64,000 bases of DNA from an uncultured Cellvibrionales bacterium (GTDB taxonomy: Bacteria > Pseudomonadota > Gammaproteobacteria > Pseudomonadales > GM7GCV1): positions 17,188 to 81,187 of the forward strand of contig CAJXYP010000014.1 in the NCBI GenBank assembly GCA_913063225.1. Direction: 5' to 3'. The notes under the pieces were generated by a model that searched no databases, had not been told where the DNA came from, and was given only the letters and a program-made list of their open reading frames with translations. Numbering within the stretch: the stretch's first letter is position 1; each line of letters starts with the position of its first letter. Positions 28,545 through 38,894 of this stretch are shown piece after piece. Both the position numbers and the translations under genes were made by a program.

Positions 28545-29024
28545 ATGATCACTGAATACGCAGAAGTTATAGATATTGAGCCCCAGCGAGTCAAAGTTTC
28601 GATTCGCAGCTCGAGTGGATGCGGTTCTTGTTCGGCAAAGGCAGGTTGTGGCAACGGAATCCTTGATAAATGGCTCAATCCAACACGCCTGATGTGGATA
28701 GAAACTGAAAAAAGAATTTCTGAATCTGTCTCACCGGGAGACCAGGTTCAGATTGGAGTTGAAGAGGGTGCTTTCGTTCGCAATGCGCTTTCGCTGTATC
28801 TCATTCCGATTCTAGTTTTTCTTCTGGGGGCTGGCCTAGGCTATCAACTGCAAGGCGAGCTTATCTCCATTGTGGGCGGAGTAGCTGGTCTACTTGTCGG
28901 CTCATCTTTGGTTCGCTACCTGGTTAAACGATCTCCCTATGCTGCAGACTTTGCTCCGCGCATTTTGGAGAACACCACTCCAATCCTTGTCAATCCGGCC
29001 GGCGCAAATTCAGCGCTGTTCTAG
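28545..29024 (+). CDS. rseC: RseC/MucC family membrane protein
   Basis: 159 residues. An N-terminal cytoplasmic part has the Cys cluster SGCGSCSAKAGCGN (four cysteines near residues 26-36), and two membrane helices follow at about residues 79-98 and 104-122. RseC is a positive modulator of sigma-E and is linked to SoxR reduction. It begins 5 bases after rseB. Confidence 0.92.
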   Translation: MITEYAEVIDIEPQRVKVSIRSSSGCGSCSAKAGCGNGILDKWLNPTRLMWIETEKRISESVSPGDQVQIGVEEGAFVRNALSLYLIPILVFLLGAGLGYQLQGELISIVGGVAGLLVGSSLVRYLVKRSPYAADFAPRILENTTPILVNPAGANSALF

Positions 29025-29126
29025 CTTCTGTTACAAAATCATAATTTTTGATAGATATTGAATTATTTTCAACAATCTGCATCTAAAAACACAACTCCAA
29101 TACAAATGCATCTAACGGATATTTCT

Positions 29127-30521
29127 ATGCATAAAAAAACTAAACGGTTCTCCTCGATCATTCTCTTCAGTACGAGCTTAATGTTCTGCGCCAGTACTTC
29201 AGCACTGGAGCTGCCTGATTTTACGGATCTAATTAATGCGACTTCGCCCGCCGTAGTCAAAATCAATGTTAGATCAGTAAATAGCCGAGCTAACGACAGC
29301 TCTGAAATACCGGAAGCATACCGAGACTTTTTCGGTTTCGATCGAGGACCCGCTCTACAGTCATCCGTAGGTTCAGGGTTCATAATTTCCGCTGATGGCT
29401 ATGTACTTACCAATAATCATGTAATAGATGGTGCCGACGAGATCTTGATTCGCCTTAATAACCGTCAGGAATATATGGCCGAGGTGCTGGGTACTGACGA
29501 ACAATCTGATTTGGCTTTACTAAAAATAGATGGGGCAGACCTGCCAACAGTTACCTTTGCTCAACCTGAGACGCTGGAAGTAGGTGATTGGGTATTGGCG
29601 ATTGGATCGCCCTTCGATTTGGACTACTCAGCTAGCGTCGGTATTGTAAGCGCCATCGGTCGAAACCTGCCTAATAACAGCGGGCAAAATTATGTTCCCT
29701 TTATCCAAACAGACGTAGCCATCAATCCAGGTAACTCGGGAGGCCCGCTATTTAACCTTAAGGGAGAAGTGGTTGGTGTGAACTCTCAGATCTACACAAG
29801 GTCCGGCGGCTTCATGGGTTTGTCATTTGCCATTCCATCAGCGGTTGCACAAGACGTAATTGAACAATTACTCGATGGCGGAGAAGTTTTACGTGGCTGG
29901 CTAGGCGTAGTCATTCAAGATATAGACCAGGATTTAGCAACCTCCTTCGGATTGGATCGCCCTCACGGCGCGTTGATCAATCAGGTAGTCGATCAGAGTC
30001 CAGCGCAGCGATCAGGATTTCTAGCTGGGGATATTGTCATTGAATTTGATGATCATCAAATCGAATACTCCCATGATTTACCGCACGTTGTTGGTCTAAT
30101 CGATCCCGGATCAATGGTACAAGCAGTTATATATCGTGAGGGCGCACGCGAAACCATCGACGTTGAACTAGGAACTTTACCTAGCCAAGTGAGTGTCAGG
30201 ACACCCGCTAAAGACTCAGGAAAATCCTTTAGACCTTCTTCAAATGCAATCTTTGGCATGGAGTTATCGGACATAGATGAGGTTATAGCAAGGGAGCTGG
30301 GAATTTCCGGCGGCGTATTAATTGAATCAATTCAACCTGGCTCTCCCGCTGCCGATGCAGGGCTTCTAGCAGGTGACATCCTGGTCCAGCTAGGGTTCAG
30401 CGAAGTTGCAAACATAGATGAAATTTCCGCAGTAGCCGCAAATATGCGAACAGGCAAAGTACAGCCAATTCGATTTTATCGTGATGGCGCCCCCATTTTC
30501 CGCACTATTGATATCGACTAG
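29127..30521 (+). CDS. mucD: Periplasmic serine protease MucD (DegP/Q family)
   Basis: 464 residues from the ATG at 29127, which places a clean signal peptide (MHKKTKRFSSIILFSTSLMF then CASTSA) at the N-terminus; in-frame TTG 29058 and ATG 29106 would extend it without a ribosome site. The trypsin-like triad is His98 (NNHVIDGADE), Asp128 (QSDLALLKID) and Ser204 (NPGNSGGPLF). Two PDZ domains follow (about residues 230-330 and 370-460). It degrades misfolded envelope proteins and dampens sigma-E. Fifth gene of the rpoE operon. Confidence 0.95.
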   Translation: MHKKTKRFSSIILFSTSLMFCASTSALELPDFTDLINATSPAVVKINVRSVNSRANDSSEIPEAYRDFFGFDRGPALQSSVGSGFIISADGYVLTNNHVIDGADEILIRLNNRQEYMAEVLGTDEQSDLALLKIDGADLPTVTFAQPETLEVGDWVLAIGSPFDLDYSASVGIVSAIGRNLPNNSGQNYVPFIQTDVAINPGNSGGPLFNLKGEVVGVNSQIYTRSGGFMGLSFAIPSAVAQDVIEQLLDGGEVLRGWLGVVIQDIDQDLATSFGLDRPHGALINQVVDQSPAQRSGFLAGDIVIEFDDHQIEYSHDLPHVVGLIDPGSMVQAVIYREGARETIDVELGTLPSQVSVRTPAKDSGKSFRPSSNAIFGMELSDIDEVIARELGISGGVLIESIQPGSPAADAGLLAGDILVQLGFSEVANIDEISAVAANMRTGKVQPIRFYRDGAPIFRTIDID

Positions 30522-30603
30522 CCACATTGCTCTGACCAGACAAATTCTATCTCCTATATTCAGAAGGCCGCTGAACCTTTAGACTGCGCGCCCTAATAGC
30601 CCT

Positions 30604-30640
30604 GATGCCGCCTTTGGAAATTTGGCGGCATCTTTATTTT
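30604..30640 (+). terminator. Rho-independent terminator after mucD
   Basis: Stem GATGCCGCC (30604-30612) with GGCGGCATC (30624-30632), 11-base loop, then the T-rich run TTTATTTT. It ends the sigma-E operon, and it shows that lepA must start downstream of it. Confidence 0.9.
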
Positions 30641-30663
30641 CAATTCAGAGAAACTGTTTTTTA

Positions 30664-32463
30664 GTGTCCGATCTCAGCCATATCAGAAATTTTTCCATCA
30701 TTGCCCATATCGATCATGGCAAATCGACCTTGGCCGACCGTTTTATCCAGATGTGTGGAGGCCTAAGCGAAAGAGAAATGGAAAATCAGGTTCTCGATTC
30801 GATGGATATTGAGAGAGAGCGCGGCATCACTATCAAAGCCCAGAGCGTTACGCTTTCTTACACGGCAAACAATGGGCGGGTTTATCAACTCAACTTTATT
30901 GATACGCCAGGTCATGTTGATTTTAGTTATGAGGTTTCCCGCTCGTTGGCGGCCTGCGAAGGCGCACTCTTGGTGGTAGACGCCGCTCAAGGAGTGGAAG
31001 CTCAATCTGTTGCCAACTGCTATACGGCGATAGAACAAAACTTAGAAGTTATTCCGGTACTCAATAAAATTGATTTACCTCAGTCCGAGCCAGAGCAAGT
31101 ATGTGAGGAAATAGAAGAGATCATTGGGCTGGATACTAGTCAAACCATATATTGCAGTGCTAAAACCGGCAAAAATGTAGATGCGGTTCTCGAGCAATTA
31201 GTCGAGCTTGTGCCGCCTCCAATAGGCGATATTGACGCACCTCTGCAGGCACTAATAATTGATTCCTGGTTTGATAACTACCAAGGCGTCGTTTCTCTAG
31301 TGAGAGTGATGCAGGGCACCATCAAGAAAAAAGATAAGTTAGTTGCCAAGTCGCTCAACCGCCCTCATATGGTGGACACCGTCGGTGTGTTTACGCCCAA
31401 GCAAACCCCCCAAGACGAATTAAGAGCTGGCGAAGTGGGCTTTATCATAGCCGGTATTAAAGATATTCAGGGCGCTCCTGTCGGTGATACTTTCACTCAC
31501 GCCAGCACCTCTGACACACCCGCACTGCCGGGATTTAAAAAAGTAAGTCCACAGGTATATTCTGGACTTTTTCCGACCAGCTCAGACGATTATGAAAAAC
31601 TGCGCGAAGCGCTAGCGAAGCTTTCGTTGAACGATGCGTCCCTTATGTATGAACCGGAATCATCCGACGCCCTAGGTTTCGGTTTTCGATGCGGCTTCTT
31701 AGGAATGCTGCATATGGAAATTATTCAGGAACGGCTGGAGCGAGAGTACGACTTAGACCTCATTACAACCGCCCCATCAGTAATCTATCAAGTACTGTCA
31801 TCCAAGGGCGAAGTGCTATTGGTGGATAACCCGTCAAAAATGCCAGACCCTGGCACCGTAGATGAAATCCGCGAACCCATTGCAGAAGTTAATATCTTGG
31901 TACCAAAGGAACATATCGGCAACGTGATAAGCCTTTGCGTAGAGCGTCGAGGTATCCAGAAAGGCATGCAGTTTGCAGGCCATCAAGTTTCCCTTAGTTA
32001 TGAAATCCCCATGAGCGAAGTAGTTATGGATTTCTTTGATAGGCTGAAATCCGTGAGTCGCGGTTTTGCCTCTCTAGAATATAACTTCAAACGATTTGAA
32101 GCCGCTCCATTGGTAAAACTGGACATAATCATCAATGGTGACAAAGTGGATGCGCTCGCCCTTATTTTGCATCGCGATAATTCCCAGGGCCGAGGCCGCC
32201 AAATCACAGAAAAGATGAGTGAGCTAATCCCACGGCAAATGTTTGACGTAGCGATTCAGGCCGCAATAGGCGGACAGGTAGTTGCCCGTTCTACAGTCAA
32301 AGCATTGCGCAAAAATGTATTGGCAAAATGTTACGGTGGCGATATTTCCAGAAAGAAAAAGTTGTTGGAAAAGCAGAAAAAAGGTAAAAAGCGCATGAAG
32401 CAGTTGGGCAACGTAGAAGTTCCTCAGGATGCCTTTTTGGCAGTTTTGCGTTCAGACGACTAA
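30664..32463 (+). CDS. lepA: Elongation factor 4 (LepA)
   Basis: 599 residues from a GTG at 30664, exactly the E. coli length. An upstream in-frame TTG at 30622 lies inside the mucD terminator and is rejected. The G domain has the P-loop [10 protein letters not shown], switch region [16 protein letters not shown] and NKIDLP. LepA-specific C-terminal features include [14 protein letters not shown] and the terminal [19 protein letters not shown]. The ribosome-bound GTPase helps initiation or corrects translocation. It leads the lepA-lepB-rnc-era-recO transcript. Confidence 0.96.
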   Translation: MSDLSHIRNFSIIAHIDHGKSTLADRFIQMCGGLSEREMENQVLDSMDIERERGITIKAQSVTLSYTANNGRVYQLNFIDTPGHVDFSYEVSRSLAACEGALLVVDAAQGVEAQSVANCYTAIEQNLEVIPVLNKIDLPQSEPEQVCEEIEEIIGLDTSQTIYCSAKTGKNVDAVLEQLVELVPPPIGDIDAPLQALIIDSWFDNYQGVVSLVRVMQGTIKKKDKLVAKSLNRPHMVDTVGVFTPKQTPQDELRAGEVGFIIAGIKDIQGAPVGDTFTHASTSDTPALPGFKKVSPQVYSGLFPTSSDDYEKLREALAKLSLNDASLMYEPESSDALGFGFRCGFLGMLHMEIIQERLEREYDLDLITTAPSVIYQVLSSKGEVLLVDNPSKMPDPGTVDEIREPIAEVNILVPKEHIGNVISLCVERRGIQKGMQFAGHQVSLSYEIPMSEVVMDFFDRLKSVSRGFASLEYNFKRFEAAPLVKLDIIINGDKVDALALILHRDNSQGRGRQITEKMSELIPRQMFDVAIQAAIGGQVVARSTVKALRKNVLAKCYGGDISRKKKLLEKQKKGKKRMKQLGNVEVPQDAFLAVLRSDD

Positions 32464-32487
32464 ATATTTGAGCTAATAGAGAAAGAT

Positions 32488-33231
32488 ATGGATTTTGATT
32501 TTGATTTTGCGGTAATTCTTTTTGTGCTGGTACTTTTTACCAGTGTATTTTGGATTCTGGACAAATTTGTATTTAAGGGCGCCGGACACGGTGCAATCGA
32601 ATACACAGGCTCATTTTTCCCGATTTTGCTTATCGTATTCTTCTTGCGTTCATTTCTATTCGAGCCCTTTCAAATTCCCTCAGGCTCGATGATACCTACA
32701 CTGGAAGTGGGAGACTTCATAGTAGTCAATAAATTTAGCTACGGCGTACGACTGCCCATAATTGGCACTAAAATCATCCCAACTGGCGATCCAGAAAGGG
32801 GTGACGTAATTGTATTTATTCCCCCGCACGATGAGAGATACTTCATTAAGCGTCTAGTAGGGATGCCAGGTGACCATATTCAGGTAATCCAAAATCAGGT
32901 TTATGTAAACGATCTACCACTTGATCAAAACTTTGTTGCCCGTTTGGGCGCAAATGCTTACGGCTACATCGATTTAATCGAGGAAACTGATGGCGACGTC
33001 GTGCATGAAATTCAGGTTAAGGTGCCGGCCACTCGACTTGGCGTTGATTTCGAAACAGTGGTGCAAGACGGGCATTACTTTATGATGGGTGACAACAGAG
33101 ATAACAGTTTGGACAGCCGGGAGTGGGGTTCAGTGCCAGAATCCAATATAGTAGGCAAAGCGGTAGCAGTGTGGATGCACTGGGAGCCCTGGTCCATTCC
33201 TTCATTTGGTACTGCCGGAAGTATTAAATAG
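32488..33231 (+). CDS. lepB: Signal peptidase I
   Basis: 247 residues. Two N-terminal membrane helices (about residues 8-26 and 44-58), then the periplasmic catalytic domain. The Ser/Lys dyad is Ser67 (PSGSMIPTL) and Lys121 (YFIKRLVG); GDNRDNSLDSREWG is the conserved box E. It removes signal peptides of secreted proteins. It follows lepA by 24 bases. Confidence 0.96.
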   Translation: MDFDFDFAVILFVLVLFTSVFWILDKFVFKGAGHGAIEYTGSFFPILLIVFFLRSFLFEPFQIPSGSMIPTLEVGDFIVVNKFSYGVRLPIIGTKIIPTGDPERGDVIVFIPPHDERYFIKRLVGMPGDHIQVIQNQVYVNDLPLDQNFVARLGANAYGYIDLIEETDGDVVHEIQVKVPATRLGVDFETVVQDGHYFMMGDNRDNSLDSREWGSVPESNIVGKAVAVWMHWEPWSIPSFGTAGSIK

Positions 33232-33240
33232 AGGTTTGAT

Positions 33241-33612
33241 ATGAACAGAAAATCACAAAGTTTGGGTATGTCTAGTTTAGCGCTGCTTTCATTGTTGGTG
33301 GTGATCGTCTTTTTTGCCCTCTGCGCTTTTAAGGTAACGCCTCTCTACTACAAAAATATCATGCTGCTCTCTACTATAGAAGGCCTCGACAGCCCGATTG
33401 GTTCTATTAACAATCAGACCAATGCAGAAATACGCGATTCCATGGTTAAAGCATTTACCATCAATTCTATCGAAGTAAATGCGAGAGATATTATTATTAA
33501 TAGAGATAATAACCAAACCTCTTTTGTCTATGACTATGACGCTCAAGTTGACCTGTTCTATAACATCAGTGTGGTGGTCAGCTTCGAGGCCCGTTATCCC
33601 GAAGCCCCCTAA
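33241..33612 (+). CDS. DUF4845 single-pass membrane protein
   Basis: 123 residues. A short cytoplasmic start (MNRKSQSLGMSSLA) is followed by one membrane helix (about residues 11-31) and the conserved VTPLYYKNIMLLSTIEGL region typical of DUF4845, which is regularly found between lepB and rnc in Gammaproteobacteria. The function is unknown. It begins 9 bases after lepB. Confidence 0.8.
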   Translation: MNRKSQSLGMSSLALLSLLVVIVFFALCAFKVTPLYYKNIMLLSTIEGLDSPIGSINNQTNAEIRDSMVKAFTINSIEVNARDIIINRDNNQTSFVYDYDAQVDLFYNISVVVSFEARYPEAP

Positions 33613-33630
33613 TTTGCACCTCCTTTTCTT

Positions 33631-34317
33631 ATGCCTGACTCACTGAGTCGATTTCAAGAAAGACTCGGCTATCAGTTCTCTGATAGCCGAACGCTTAAGC
33701 ATGCGCTCAAACATCGCAGCGCCGGCGCAAACAACAACGAACGTCTGGAATTTCTAGGCGACAGCCTCATAAACCTTTTTGCAGCAGAATCTATGTTTCA
33801 TACCCACCCGGAGTCCCCTGAGGGCGATTTAAGCTCAATGCGCTCTCACTTGGTACGCAAGGAGTCTCTCGCAGATATAGCCCGTTTTTTGCACTTAGAG
33901 GAGGTTATCGAACTCGGTCAATCTGCTCTTAGTTCTGGCGGGCACCGACGAGATTCAATTTTGGCAGATGCGGTTGAAGCAGTTATTGCCGCGGTTTATC
34001 TGGATGGTGGTTGGCAGGCAGCTTCTGATGTGTCAGCGAAACTATTGGAAATTCCGGCAAAGGCAATCAGCAGTGTTGAATCAGTCCGCGATGCAAAATC
34101 CCTTTTACAGGAGTGGCTGCAGGGACGGGGGCACCCACTGCCAATATACGAAACTGTCGAGGTAAGTGGGCCAGGCCACGCGCGACAATTTGCTATTGGC
34201 TGCACCATTGAAGGTCAGGATCAGCAATTTGTCGGCGAGGGTCCTAATAGACGTTCAGCTGAGCAAGAGGCCGCGAATAGAGCCCTGGCCGCTGTCGGAG
34301 TTAATATCGATGAGTAG
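33631..34317 (+). CDS. rnc: Ribonuclease III
   Basis: 228 residues. The signature [14 protein letters not shown] (about residues 32-45) holds metal-binding acidic residues; [15 protein letters not shown] is the second metal site. A double-stranded RNA-binding domain occupies about residues 155-225 ([11 protein letters not shown] to [13 protein letters not shown]). It processes rRNA precursors and structured mRNAs. It overlaps era by eight bases. Confidence 0.96.
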   Translation: MPDSLSRFQERLGYQFSDSRTLKHALKHRSAGANNNERLEFLGDSLINLFAAESMFHTHPESPEGDLSSMRSHLVRKESLADIARFLHLEEVIELGQSALSSGGHRRDSILADAVEAVIAAVYLDGGWQAASDVSAKLLEIPAKAISSVESVRDAKSLLQEWLQGRGHPLPIYETVEVSGPGHARQFAIGCTIEGQDQQFVGEGPNRRSAEQEAANRALAAVGVNIDE

Positions 34318-35209
34318 TAAGTTTAAGTGTGGATATGTCGCTGTTATTGGCCGGCCGAACGTTGGTAAATCCACTCTGGTAAACCACCTGATTGGTCAAA
34401 AACTTAATATCACCTCGCGCAAGCCTCAAACCACAAGGCACGCAATATTGGGAATCCGCACGGATGCCGATCAACAAGTGATTTTTGTAGATACGCCCGG
34501 GCAGCATATAGACCAGCCTAAAGCTATCAATCGTTACATGAATAAAGTAGCTAGAGCGGCAATGCGTGACGTTGAATTAGTGGTGTTTGTGATTGATCGA
34601 CTCAAGTGGACCAAAGAAGACGAACAAATTTTACACCGACTTGAAGGGCTAAAGGCTCCTTTGATCGTAGCCATAAACAAGACCGATAAACTTGCCGGAA
34701 AAGACCTATTACTGCCGCATGTACAAGAACTAGCGGTTAAGTTGCCGGATGCGGAGTTTATGCCCATATCCGCACTTCAGGGCGACAATCTTGAAGAGCT
34801 CTACAAACTGATCAGTACACATTTACCCGAGAGCGAAGCCCATTTTTCTGAAGACCAGATAACTGACCGCAGTACCAGGTTTGTAGTGGCCGAGATTGTT
34901 CGAGAAAAGATCTTGAGACAGCTTGGCGAAGAAGTACCTTATGCCTCAACCGTTGAAATTGAAAAATTTGAACAGCAGGGCTCTTTAGTTGAAATCCATG
35001 CATTGATATTAGTTGAGAGAGAAGGCCAGAAGCGCATTGTTATCGGAGATGCAGGAACAAGACTGAAGTCTGTAGGCACTGACGCGCGTCTCGATATTGA
35101 AAAGCTCCTGGATAGCAAAGTACTACTAAAGCTTTGGGTCAAAGTTAAATCTAACTGGTCAGACGACGAACGCGCCCTGCAAAGTCTCGGCTACCAGGAA
35201 TCGAATTGA
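34310..35209 (+). CDS. era: GTPase Era
   Basis: 299 residues from ATG 34310, which overlaps the rnc stop by eight bases and matches the family size (301 in E. coli); a longer frame running back into rnc is rejected. The GTPase motifs are [16 protein letters not shown] and NKTDKL. The C-terminal KH domain carries [18 protein letters not shown]. It binds the 3' end of 16S rRNA during small-subunit assembly. Translation is probably coupled to rnc. Confidence 0.96.
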   Translation: MSSKFKCGYVAVIGRPNVGKSTLVNHLIGQKLNITSRKPQTTRHAILGIRTDADQQVIFVDTPGQHIDQPKAINRYMNKVARAAMRDVELVVFVIDRLKWTKEDEQILHRLEGLKAPLIVAINKTDKLAGKDLLLPHVQELAVKLPDAEFMPISALQGDNLEELYKLISTHLPESEAHFSEDQITDRSTRFVVAEIVREKILRQLGEEVPYASTVEIEKFEQQGSLVEIHALILVEREGQKRIVIGDAGTRLKSVGTDARLDIEKLLDSKVLLKLWVKVKSNWSDDERALQSLGYQESN

Positions 35210-35210
35210 G

Positions 35211-35903
35211 TTGCGCGAAGCAAATATAGAAGGCTTTGTCCTGCATGCCCGCGACTACCGGGATACTAGTCAGCTTGTAGATATTTTCACCCAAGCCCAT
35301 GGCCGCGTTAGATTAGTGGCTCGCGGCAGCAGGTCACATAAAAAAAATAGTGTTAGATTAAGCCCATTCTGTAAAGCATATTTCAGCTGGACCGGCAGAG
35401 GCGAGCTGAAAACGCTCACCGACTGTGAACCGGTGGTTAACTACCAACTTAAGGGCGAGTTCTTAATCAGCGGTTTTTATATAAATGAACTGCTATGGCA
35501 CTTGCTGCTTCCTGAGGACAGTCATCCGCGACTCTATCACCACTATTCAGAATCCCTGATTGCATTAGATTCCAAGGCGGACTTAGAAGCTTTACTTAGA
35601 AGTTTCGAACTCAGCTTACTGGAAGAAGTTGGTTACGGAATCTCTTTTGACCACGATTATGAAGGCAATGTCATCGATCCTGCCCAACATTACAATCTGT
35701 CTTCGGAGCTTGGCTGGCAGCCCATAGTTGTCGCAGAGTCCAGATCATTGACCGGTGCTCAAATCATGGCTATTTCTCAAAGCGACTTCTCCGATAAGGC
35801 CGTTAGAAATGCCTGCAAGTATATTAATCGTGTGGCCATTGATGAGATGCTGGACGGAAAGAAACTAAATAGCCGAGAGCTAATAGCGCAAACTAGAAGC
35901 TAA
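35211..35903 (+). CDS. recO: DNA repair protein RecO
   Basis: 230 residues from a TTG at 35211, one base after the era stop. The N-terminal OB-fold begins EGFVLHARDYRDTSQLVDIFT, the usual RecO opening; the middle segment FYINELLWHLLLPEDSHPRLY matches the helical domain. RecO loads RecA onto SSB-coated gaps with RecR. The TTG start and one-base gap suggest coupling to era. Confidence 0.92.
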   Translation: MREANIEGFVLHARDYRDTSQLVDIFTQAHGRVRLVARGSRSHKKNSVRLSPFCKAYFSWTGRGELKTLTDCEPVVNYQLKGEFLISGFYINELLWHLLLPEDSHPRLYHHYSESLIALDSKADLEALLRSFELSLLEEVGYGISFDHDYEGNVIDPAQHYNLSSELGWQPIVVAESRSLTGAQIMAISQSDFSDKAVRNACKYINRVAIDEMLDGKKLNSRELIAQTRS

Positions 35904-35923
35904 AAGTCAGGGACAATAACAAT

Positions 35924-36299
35924 ATGAACATCGCGCACCCATTTATCATTCTAATGCTGTGGAGTTCAGCAACATTTGCCCATCACTCCGTGGGGGCCTG
36001 TTTGACCAAAGCGGGCTTGTCAGCATGGAAGTGGTCGAATACAAATTTATCTATCCACACCCCTCATGATGGCGATACAGCTTGATGGAACCGATGAGCT
36101 ACTTACTTTGGACATGGACAATGCACGGGAATTTGACCGACTTGGGCTTGATCAATCCACCTTTCTACCTGGTGGCAAGCTTCGGGTGATTCTTAATCCA
36201 AGCCATAGCATTTCAACGTCATTTTATGTACATACAATCGAGCACCCACGGTTGGGTTTTAGATATGTAACCAATGTTAGAACGTTAGACCGTCTTTAA
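35924..36299 (+). pseudogene. DUF6152-like secreted protein, two frameshifts
   Basis: Three pieces in successive frames join into one plausible protein. Piece one, from ATG 35924, is a signal peptide MNIAHPFIILMLWSSATFA followed by HHSVGA. Near 35992-35998 the frame shifts by -1 to read LFDQSGLVSMEVVEYKFIYPHP, and near 36060-36063 a second -1 shift continues as LMMAIQLDGTDELLTLD and on to the stop at 36299. AHHSV plus G-V-x-x-Y-x-F-x-x-PHP is the pattern of DUF6152 proteins. Both breaks are at G5 and C4 runs, each like a one-base deletion. Short-read errors there are uncommon, so real decay is more likely, but not certain. Confidence 0.65.
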
Positions 36300-36401
36300 T
36301 CACTAACTTCGCATCGCCTAAAAACCTTTAGGCAAAGCCCGATCAAAGGTAATATTGGGCTGCTCCATCTATATCAACTTATTATCCACTAGGACCGAAC
36401 A

Positions 36402-37310
36402 TTGGCCATCGAAACTTCTAATATACCTACCCTCGAAAACCTGGTCGGTGGCACTCCGCTAATTCGCTTACAGCGCATGCTCAAAAATAGCAGCAGCCTG
36501 GTTTGCGCCAAGCTCGAAGGAAACAATCCAGCTGGGTCTGTAAAGGACCGGCCAGCCCTAAGCATGATTCGACGCGCTGAAGAGCGCGGTGAAATTAAGC
36601 CGGGCGACACCCTAATCGAGGCTACCAGCGGTAACACAGGCATTGCATTGGCCATGGTCGCAGCGATGCGTGGCTATAAAATGATTTTGATAATGCCGGA
36701 AAGCGCTACGGAAGAACGCAAAGCAAGCATGTTGGCCTATGGCGCAGAATTGATCGAAGTGTCCAAGGAAGCCAGCATGGAAGGTGCTAGAGATTTGGCC
36801 CTGGAAATGCAAAACCAAGGCAAGGGCAAGGTTTTGGACCAGTTTGGAAATAGTGATAACCCACGTATGCACTACGAAACCACCGGCCCTGAAATCTGGG
36901 AACAAACAGCAGGAAAAATCACACACTTTGTTAGCTCTATGGGGACTACGGGAACCATAATGGGCGTATCTGAATACCTAAAAGAAAAAAATCCTGATAT
37001 CCAAATTATCGGGCTACAACCAACCGACGGCGCAAAAATACCAGGCATTCGTAAATGGCCCACCGAGTACCTGCCTAGTATATTTAGCTCCTCCAGAGTA
37101 GATCAAATTGTCGAGATGACGCAGGCGCGTGCAGAAGACACCACTAGGAAACTAGCTCAACTGGAAGGCCTATGCGCCGGCGTTTCATCTGGTGGAGCGA
37201 TAGCTGCCGCTCTCGATATAGCTGAGGCTCAGGACAATGCACTAGTGGTAGCTATAGCCTGTGATCGGGGCGATAGGTATCTGTCCTCGGGTATCTTTAG
37301 CGATCAATAG
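36402..37310 (+). CDS. cysM: Cysteine synthase B (O-acetylserine sulfhydrylase)
   Basis: 302 residues from a TTG at 36402 with AGGA seven bases upstream. Fold-type II PLP enzyme: the PLP lysine is in NPAGSVKDRPAL (near residue 48), the phosphate loop is EATSGNTGIALAM, and GTTGTIMGVSEYL follows. LEGLCAGVSSGGAIAAAL lies near the C-terminus. The length matches CysM (303). It makes cysteine from O-acetylserine and thiosulfate or sulfide, in functional accord with cysI at the window start but not linked to it. Confidence 0.94.
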   Translation: MAIETSNIPTLENLVGGTPLIRLQRMLKNSSSLVCAKLEGNNPAGSVKDRPALSMIRRAEERGEIKPGDTLIEATSGNTGIALAMVAAMRGYKMILIMPESATEERKASMLAYGAELIEVSKEASMEGARDLALEMQNQGKGKVLDQFGNSDNPRMHYETTGPEIWEQTAGKITHFVSSMGTTGTIMGVSEYLKEKNPDIQIIGLQPTDGAKIPGIRKWPTEYLPSIFSSSRVDQIVEMTQARAEDTTRKLAQLEGLCAGVSSGGAIAAALDIAEAQDNALVVAIACDRGDRYLSSGIFSDQ

Positions 37311-38148
37311 CACGGATACACCACCGGGCCAGAGCCACCCGGAATACGACCTTGATGACCTTATAGAGCTGATGTCTCGCCTGCGCGATCCGCAAGACGG
37401 GTGCCCTTGGGATTTAAAACAGAATTATGAATCGATAGTTTCATCTACCATAGAAGAAGCCTACGAAGTGGCTGACAGCATCGAGCGTGGAAACTATAAC
37501 GATCTTCGTGAAGAGCTGGGCGATTTGCTGTTCCAGACGGTATTTTATTCACAGCTAGCAACGGAAGAGGGGCGCTTCAGTTTAAAGGAGGTAATTTCCG
37601 ACCTCGTCGCGAAACTGGTTCGCCGGCATCCGCACGTTTTTCCGGATGGGACTCTTGAGTCCAGAAGGGGCGCTGCGAGTAACACTGAGTTTGATGTGAA
37701 CCGCAGCTGGGCTGAAATTAAAAAGAAAGAACGTCTAGATAAAGGGCAATCTTCGGTAATGGACAATATTCCCTTGAATCTGCCCGCGCTGACGAGAGGG
37801 CAAAAGATTCAAGAAAGGGCCGCAAACCTTGGGTTCGACTGGGAAAATGCCGAACAGGTTCTACCCAAGATAGATGAAGAACTCGCTGAATTGCGCGAGG
37901 CCTTAGCAAGCGGAGATCGAACCCATATAGAAGAAGAGTTGGGAGATTTAATGTTCAGCTGCCTAAACCTGAGTAGAAAGCTAAAAATGGACGCAGAGCA
38001 AGTCCTAAGAAAATCAGAAAATAAGTTCGCTAATCGCTTTAGAAAGATTGAGTATATTGTTGATAATAAAGGACTATATATTTCAGGTATGTCCATGGAA
38101 GAATTAGCATCATATTGGAAGGAAGCAAAAAAAGTGGATTCGGATTGA
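37261..38148 (+). CDS. mazG: Nucleoside triphosphate pyrophosphohydrolase MazG
   Basis: Up to 295 residues. Two MazG domains, each with the metal-binding EExxE/ExxD arrangement: CPWDLKQNYESIVSSTIEEAYE with REELGDLLFQ, and GFDWENAEQVLPKIDEELAEL with EELGDLMFS. It hydrolyses dNTPs and (p)ppGpp-like nucleotides. The start is uncertain: GTG 37261 overlaps cysM by 50 bases, while the next in-frame ATG (37372) would cut into the conserved DDLIELMSRLRDP region, so either the overlap or a rarer start codon is real. The core function is secure. Confidence 0.88.
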   Translation: MIGAIGICPRVSLAINSTDTPPGQSHPEYDLDDLIELMSRLRDPQDGCPWDLKQNYESIVSSTIEEAYEVADSIERGNYNDLREELGDLLFQTVFYSQLATEEGRFSLKEVISDLVAKLVRRHPHVFPDGTLESRRGAASNTEFDVNRSWAEIKKKERLDKGQSSVMDNIPLNLPALTRGQKIQERAANLGFDWENAEQVLPKIDEELAELREALASGDRTHIEEELGDLMFSCLNLSRKLKMDAEQVLRKSENKFANRFRKIEYIVDNKGLYISGMSMEELASYWKEAKKVDSD

Positions 38149-38213
38149 GTTAGTCTATTTAGCTGTGTATGTTTCCCAGTCGATTTTGTAGCAGTAACAA
38201 ACACCTTTTATAG

Positions 38214-38876
<663 letters not shown>

Positions 38877-38894
38877 CCTCGGCACATAGAAAAA

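Noticed and set aside
30622..30663. Upstream TTG start for lepA
   Set aside because: It lies inside the mucD terminator and adds residues absent from LepA; GTG 30664 gives the exact family length.
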